This document shows positions 5,545 through 8,154 of a DNA stretch of 8,154 nt, one piece after another. Position numbers and translations under genes: made by a program. Within the stretch, counting starts at the first letter, position 1; each line of letters opens with the position of its first letter. Under the pieces are notes generated by a model that made no database searches, had not been told where the DNA came from, and worked only from the letters and a program-made list of their open reading frames with translations. This DNA comes from an uncultured Ruminococcus sp. (GTDB taxonomy: Bacteria; Bacillota; Clostridia; Oscillospirales; Ruminococcaceae): the NCBI GenBank assembly GCA_900550695.1, contig URTF01000092.1, forward strand, positions 1 to 8,154. Reading direction: 5' to 3'.

Positions 5545-8019
5545 ATGAAATACGGTTTCTACGATGACAAGAACAAAGAATATGTCATTAACTCTCCAAA
5601 AACTCCTTATCCTTGGATAAACTACCTTGGAACTCAGGACTTTTTCGGACTTATTTCCAATACCGCAGGCGGTTATGATTTCTATAAGGACGCTCGTCTT
5701 GCAAGAATCACACGTTACCGCTACAACAACGTTCCCGCAGACGCAGGCGGACGTTATTTCTACATCAACGACAACGGTACTGTCTGGAACCCCGGCTGGG
5801 CTCCTGTAAAGACAGACCTTGATTCATACGAGTGCCGCCACGGTATGGGCTATACAAAGATCACGGGCAAGAAGAACGGACTTTCCGCAGAAGTTACTTT
5901 CTTCGTTCCTCAGAATTTCACGGGCGAAGTCCAGAAGCTCGTTCTCAAAAACGAAAGCGGCGCAGCTAAGTCCTTCAAGCTTTTCTCATTCATCGAATGG
6001 TGCCTTTGGGACGCAAACGACGACAGCACAAACTTCCAGCGTAACTTCAACACAGGCGAAGTTGAACTCGAAAAGAACGGCGCTGTTATCTACCACAAGA
6101 CAGAATACAAGGAAAGAAGAAACCACTTCGCTTTCTATGCTGTAAATGACACTGTTGACGGCTTCGATACCGACCGTGAAACATTTATGGGCAGCATCTA
6201 CAACGATTTCCACAATCCTCAGACTGTCCTCGACGGCGCTCCCAAGAACTCCGTTGCTGACGGCTGGTCACCAGTTGCTTCGCATTATAAGGAGATCACT
6301 CTCGCAGCAGGCGAGGAGAAGACACTCGTTTTCATTCTCGGCTATGTTGAGAATCCTTATGACAAGAAGTTCAACGCTGACGGCACAATGAATAAGTCCA
6401 AGGCTTATGAAATGATGGCTAAGTTCGATACAGCAGAAAAGGTTGACGCTGCATTCGCAGAGCTTGCTAAAACTTGGGAAGACCTCCTTGCTAAGTACAA
6501 CCTCAGATCGCCTGATGAAAAGCTCAACAGACAGGTCAACATCTGGAACCAGTATCAGTGTATGGTCACATTCAACCTCTCACGTTCCGCATCTTACTTT
6601 GAGAGCGGTATCGGCAGAGGTATGGGCTTCCGTGACTCCAATCAGGACCTCCTCGGCTTCGTTCACCAGATCCCTGAACGTGCAAGAGAGAGAATCCTCG
6701 ATATCGCAGCTACACAGCTCGAAGACGGCGGCAACTACCACCAGTATCAGCCTCTCACAAAGAAGGGCAACGATGCCGCAGGCACAAACTTCAACGATGA
6801 CCCACTTTGGATGATCCTCTCCACAGCAGCTTATATCAAGGAAACAGGCGACCTCGGAATCCTCGATGAAATGGTTGACTACAAGAACGATCCTGCTCTT
6901 GCACAGCCGCTCCTCGACCACCTCAAGAGATCGTTCTACCACGTTGTAAACAATAAGGGACCTCACGGACTTCCTCTTATCGGACGTGCTGACTGGAACG
7001 ACTGCCTTAACCTCAACTGCTTCTCCAGAGTTCCGGGCGAAAGCTTCCAGAACACAGCTTCCAATATCGCTAAGGAAGTTAACCCCGAAACGGGCGAGCC
7101 TCTCAACGAGCAGACAGCTGAATCTGTAATGATCGCAGGTATGTTTACATATATCGGACCTGAGTATGAAAAGCTCTGCCGCCTTAAGGGTCAGACCGAA
7201 GAAGCTGACAAGGCAAAGGCTGAGATCGAAAAGATGAAGCAGGCTATCATCGACTTCGGCTGGGACGGCGACTGGTTCCTCCGTGCTTACGATGCATACG
7301 GCAAGAAGGTCGGCTCGCACGAGAATGACGAGGGCAAGATCTTTATCGAACCACAGGGCTTCTGCGTAATGTCCGACATCGGCGGCAAGGAATTCACCGA
7401 AAAGACAATGGATAGCATCGACAAGTACCTCGGCACAAAGCACGGTCTTGTTCTTAACAACCCTGCATTCACAAAGTATGTTGTTGAATACGGCGAGATC
7501 TCCACATATCCGGGCGGATATAAGGAAAACGCAGGTATCTTCTGCCATAACAATGCTTGGATCATGTGCGCTGCTGCTTATGCAGGCATGGGCGACAGAG
7601 CATTCGATTACTATACAAGAATTGCTCCTGCATATCAGGAGGACGAGCAGCTCCACAGAACCGAACCTTATGTTTATGCACAGATGGTTGCAGGTAAGGA
7701 CGCTAAGCGTTTCGGCGAAGCAAAGAACAGCTGGCTCACAGGTACAGCAGCTTGGAACTTTGTTGCAATTTCACAGTATATCCTCGGAATCATTCCTGAC
7801 TACAGCGGATTGAAGATCGATCCTTCCATTCCTAAGGCTTGGGACGGCTATGAGGTTTCCAGAAGCTTCAGAAATGCTGTTTACAATGTAAAGGTTGAGA
7901 ACCCGAACCACGTTTCAAAGGGTATCAAGTCTATCACCGTTGACGGCAAGGCTATCGAAGGCAATATCCTCCCTGTATTCGCAGACGGCACACACGAAGT
8001 TGTCGCTGTAATGGGTTAA
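5545..8019 (+). CDS. cbp: Cellobiose phosphorylase (GH94)
   Basis: This cytosolic enzyme phosphorolyses cellobiose to alpha-glucose 1-phosphate and glucose, saving ATP compared with hydrolysis. The 824 residues match the family length (the Cellvibrio gilvus enzyme is about 822). There is no signal peptide. Domain order is an N-terminal beta-sandwich (about 1-285), a helical linker (about 290-310), an (alpha/alpha)6 barrel (about 311-735) and a small C-terminal beta domain. Visible active-site motifs are GFRDSNQD (R363, D368; substrate and phosphate side), GRADWNDCLNL (483-486 DWND, with D486 the expected general acid), KENAGIFCHNNAW (H668) and WLTGTA (T732, G733; phosphate binding). These agree to within a few positions with the C. 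gilvus residues I recall (R362, D368, D490, H666, T731, G732). GAGGT (5533-5537) is 7 bases before the ATG. Codons are strongly biased (AAG, AAC, CTC), as in a highly expressed gene. Chitobiose or cellodextrin phosphorylases are the main alternatives; overall similarity favours cellobiose. Confidence 0.96.
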   Translation: MKYGFYDDKNKEYVINSPKTPYPWINYLGTQDFFGLISNTAGGYDFYKDARLARITRYRYNNVPADAGGRYFYINDNGTVWNPGWAPVKTDLDSYECRHGMGYTKITGKKNGLSAEVTFFVPQNFTGEVQKLVLKNESGAAKSFKLFSFIEWCLWDANDDSTNFQRNFNTGEVELEKNGAVIYHKTEYKERRNHFAFYAVNDTVDGFDTDRETFMGSIYNDFHNPQTVLDGAPKNSVADGWSPVASHYKEITLAAGEEKTLVFILGYVENPYDKKFNADGTMNKSKAYEMMAKFDTAEKVDAAFAELAKTWEDLLAKYNLRSPDEKLNRQVNIWNQYQCMVTFNLSRSASYFESGIGRGMGFRDSNQDLLGFVHQIPERARERILDIAATQLEDGGNYHQYQPLTKKGNDAAGTNFNDDPLWMILSTAAYIKETGDLGILDEMVDYKNDPALAQPLLDHLKRSFYHVVNNKGPHGLPLIGRADWNDCLNLNCFSRVPGESFQNTASNIAKEVNPETGEPLNEQTAESVMIAGMFTYIGPEYEKLCRLKGQTEEADKAKAEIEKMKQAIIDFGWDGDWFLRAYDAYGKKVGSHENDEGKIFIEPQGFCVMSDIGGKEFTEKTMDSIDKYLGTKHGLVLNNPAFTKYVVEYGEISTYPGGYKENAGIFCHNNAWIMCAAAYAGMGDRAFDYYTRIAPAYQEDEQLHRTEPYVYAQMVAGKDAKRFGEAKNSWLTGTAAWNFVAISQYILGIIPDYSGLKIDPSIPKAWDGYEVSRSFRNAVYNVKVENPNHVSKGIKSITVDGKAIEGNILPVFADGTHEVVAVMG

Positions 8020-8034
8020 GCTTTATAAAAAATC

Positions 8035-8062
8035 AGCGTCGGGCAGAAATGTCCGGCGCTTT
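8035..8062 (+). terminator. Terminator of cellobiose phosphorylase
   Basis: A 10-bp stem, AGCGTCGGGC (8035-8044) with GTCCGGCGCT (8051-8060), has a 6-base loop and starts 16 bases after the stop. Two G-T pairs become G-U only in the plus-strand transcript, so it fits the phosphorylase mRNA. The U tract is weak (TTTAGTCTGTT), while the A-run at 8027-8032 would give a U-run to leftward transcripts, so it may work partly in both directions. The 74-bp repeat starts right after it. Confidence 0.65.
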
Positions 8063-8136
8063 AGTCTGTTGAAAAAGTATGTTATTGAAAAAAGTTGCAC
8101 AAAACTAAAGTTTACGTCCACGCTTTTTAAAGGGTG
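8063..8136 (+). repeat. Right copy of 74-bp flanking inverted repeat
   Basis: This is the reverse complement of 1-74 with mismatches only at 8105 and 8128. It contains two related blocks in direct order, TTGAAAAAGT and TTGAAAAAAGTT. It ends in a hairpin, CCACGCTTTTTAAAGGGTGG (8118-8137), with one G-G mismatch in the stem. The sequence beyond it (8138-8154, ending CCAGAGGGCA) looks like the rising arm of a second hairpin cut off by the window edge, so the element is probably longer than 74 bp. Confidence 0.9.
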
Positions 8137-8154
8137 GTGGGTGTCCAGAGGGCA

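Noticed and set aside
6580..7656. A 358-codon open frame on the minus strand, antisense to the phosphorylase gene
   Set aside because: It lies wholly inside a gene with clear GH94 motifs, has no ribosome site, and its product shows no recognisable domain. Long antisense frames are expected where the sense gene has strongly biased codons.
75..8146. Possible longer similarity at the repeat edges (GTGGTGTCC at 78-86 and GGTGGGTGTCC at 8136-8146)
   Set aside because: One stretch is on the inner side of its repeat copy and the other on the outer side, in direct rather than inverted order, and they are short and G-rich; they do not extend the alignment.
1..8154. Defence island, prophage, CRISPR array or transposon
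   Set aside because: No nuclease, helicase, integrase, transposase, phage structural gene or regularly spaced repeats are present; the four genes are ordinary metabolic, envelope or unknown genes.

Overview
The window looks like chromosomal DNA of a fibre-degrading gut or rumen Firmicute, most likely Ruminococcus or a close relative (Oscillospiraceae). The main clues are a highly typical cytosolic cellobiose phosphorylase, moderate GC with AT-rich intergenic DNA, Firmicute-type GGAGG ribosome sites, sigma-A promoters with extended -10 boxes, and a Gram-positive PrsA-like lipoprotein. The genus is inferred; no rRNA or other marker is present.

There are four genes in two outward-facing arms. 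The left arm is on the minus strand: a GNAT acetyltransferase (1417-1926), then a secreted PrsA/parvulin-like foldase lipoprotein (164-1342). Each has its own near-consensus promoter, and the foldase ends at a perfect 11-bp hairpin terminator. The right arm is on the plus strand: a very large polytopic membrane protein (2068-5292, about 34 hydrophobic segments) with its own promoter and terminator, then a GH94 cellobiose phosphorylase (5545-8019). The acetyltransferase and membrane-protein promoters lie back to back in a 141-bp gap.

The phosphorylase promoter carries a perfect 18-bp palindrome centred on CG between its -35 and -10 boxes. This is a classic layout for repression by a LacI-family regulator. 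No regulator or transporter gene is in the window, so control would be in trans. The enzyme converts imported cellobiose and phosphate to glucose 1-phosphate and glucose. The other three genes have no evident link to it; the four look like separate transcription units rather than one pathway.

The most striking non-coding structure is a 74-bp sequence at the left end (1-74) that recurs as its reverse complement near the right end (8063-8136) with 72 of 74 positions identical and no gaps. It carries a terminal hairpin, and its right copy runs on into what looks like a second hairpin cut by the window edge. The simplest reading is a dispersed intergenic repeat family, with the window possibly being a whole contig broken at repeats. 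An invertible or mobile segment cannot be excluded. I see no CRISPR array, tRNA, rRNA, transposase, integrase, phage or defence gene. I do not see strong evidence for a wholly new system; the repeat, the phosphorylase operator and the giant membrane protein deserve the closest look.
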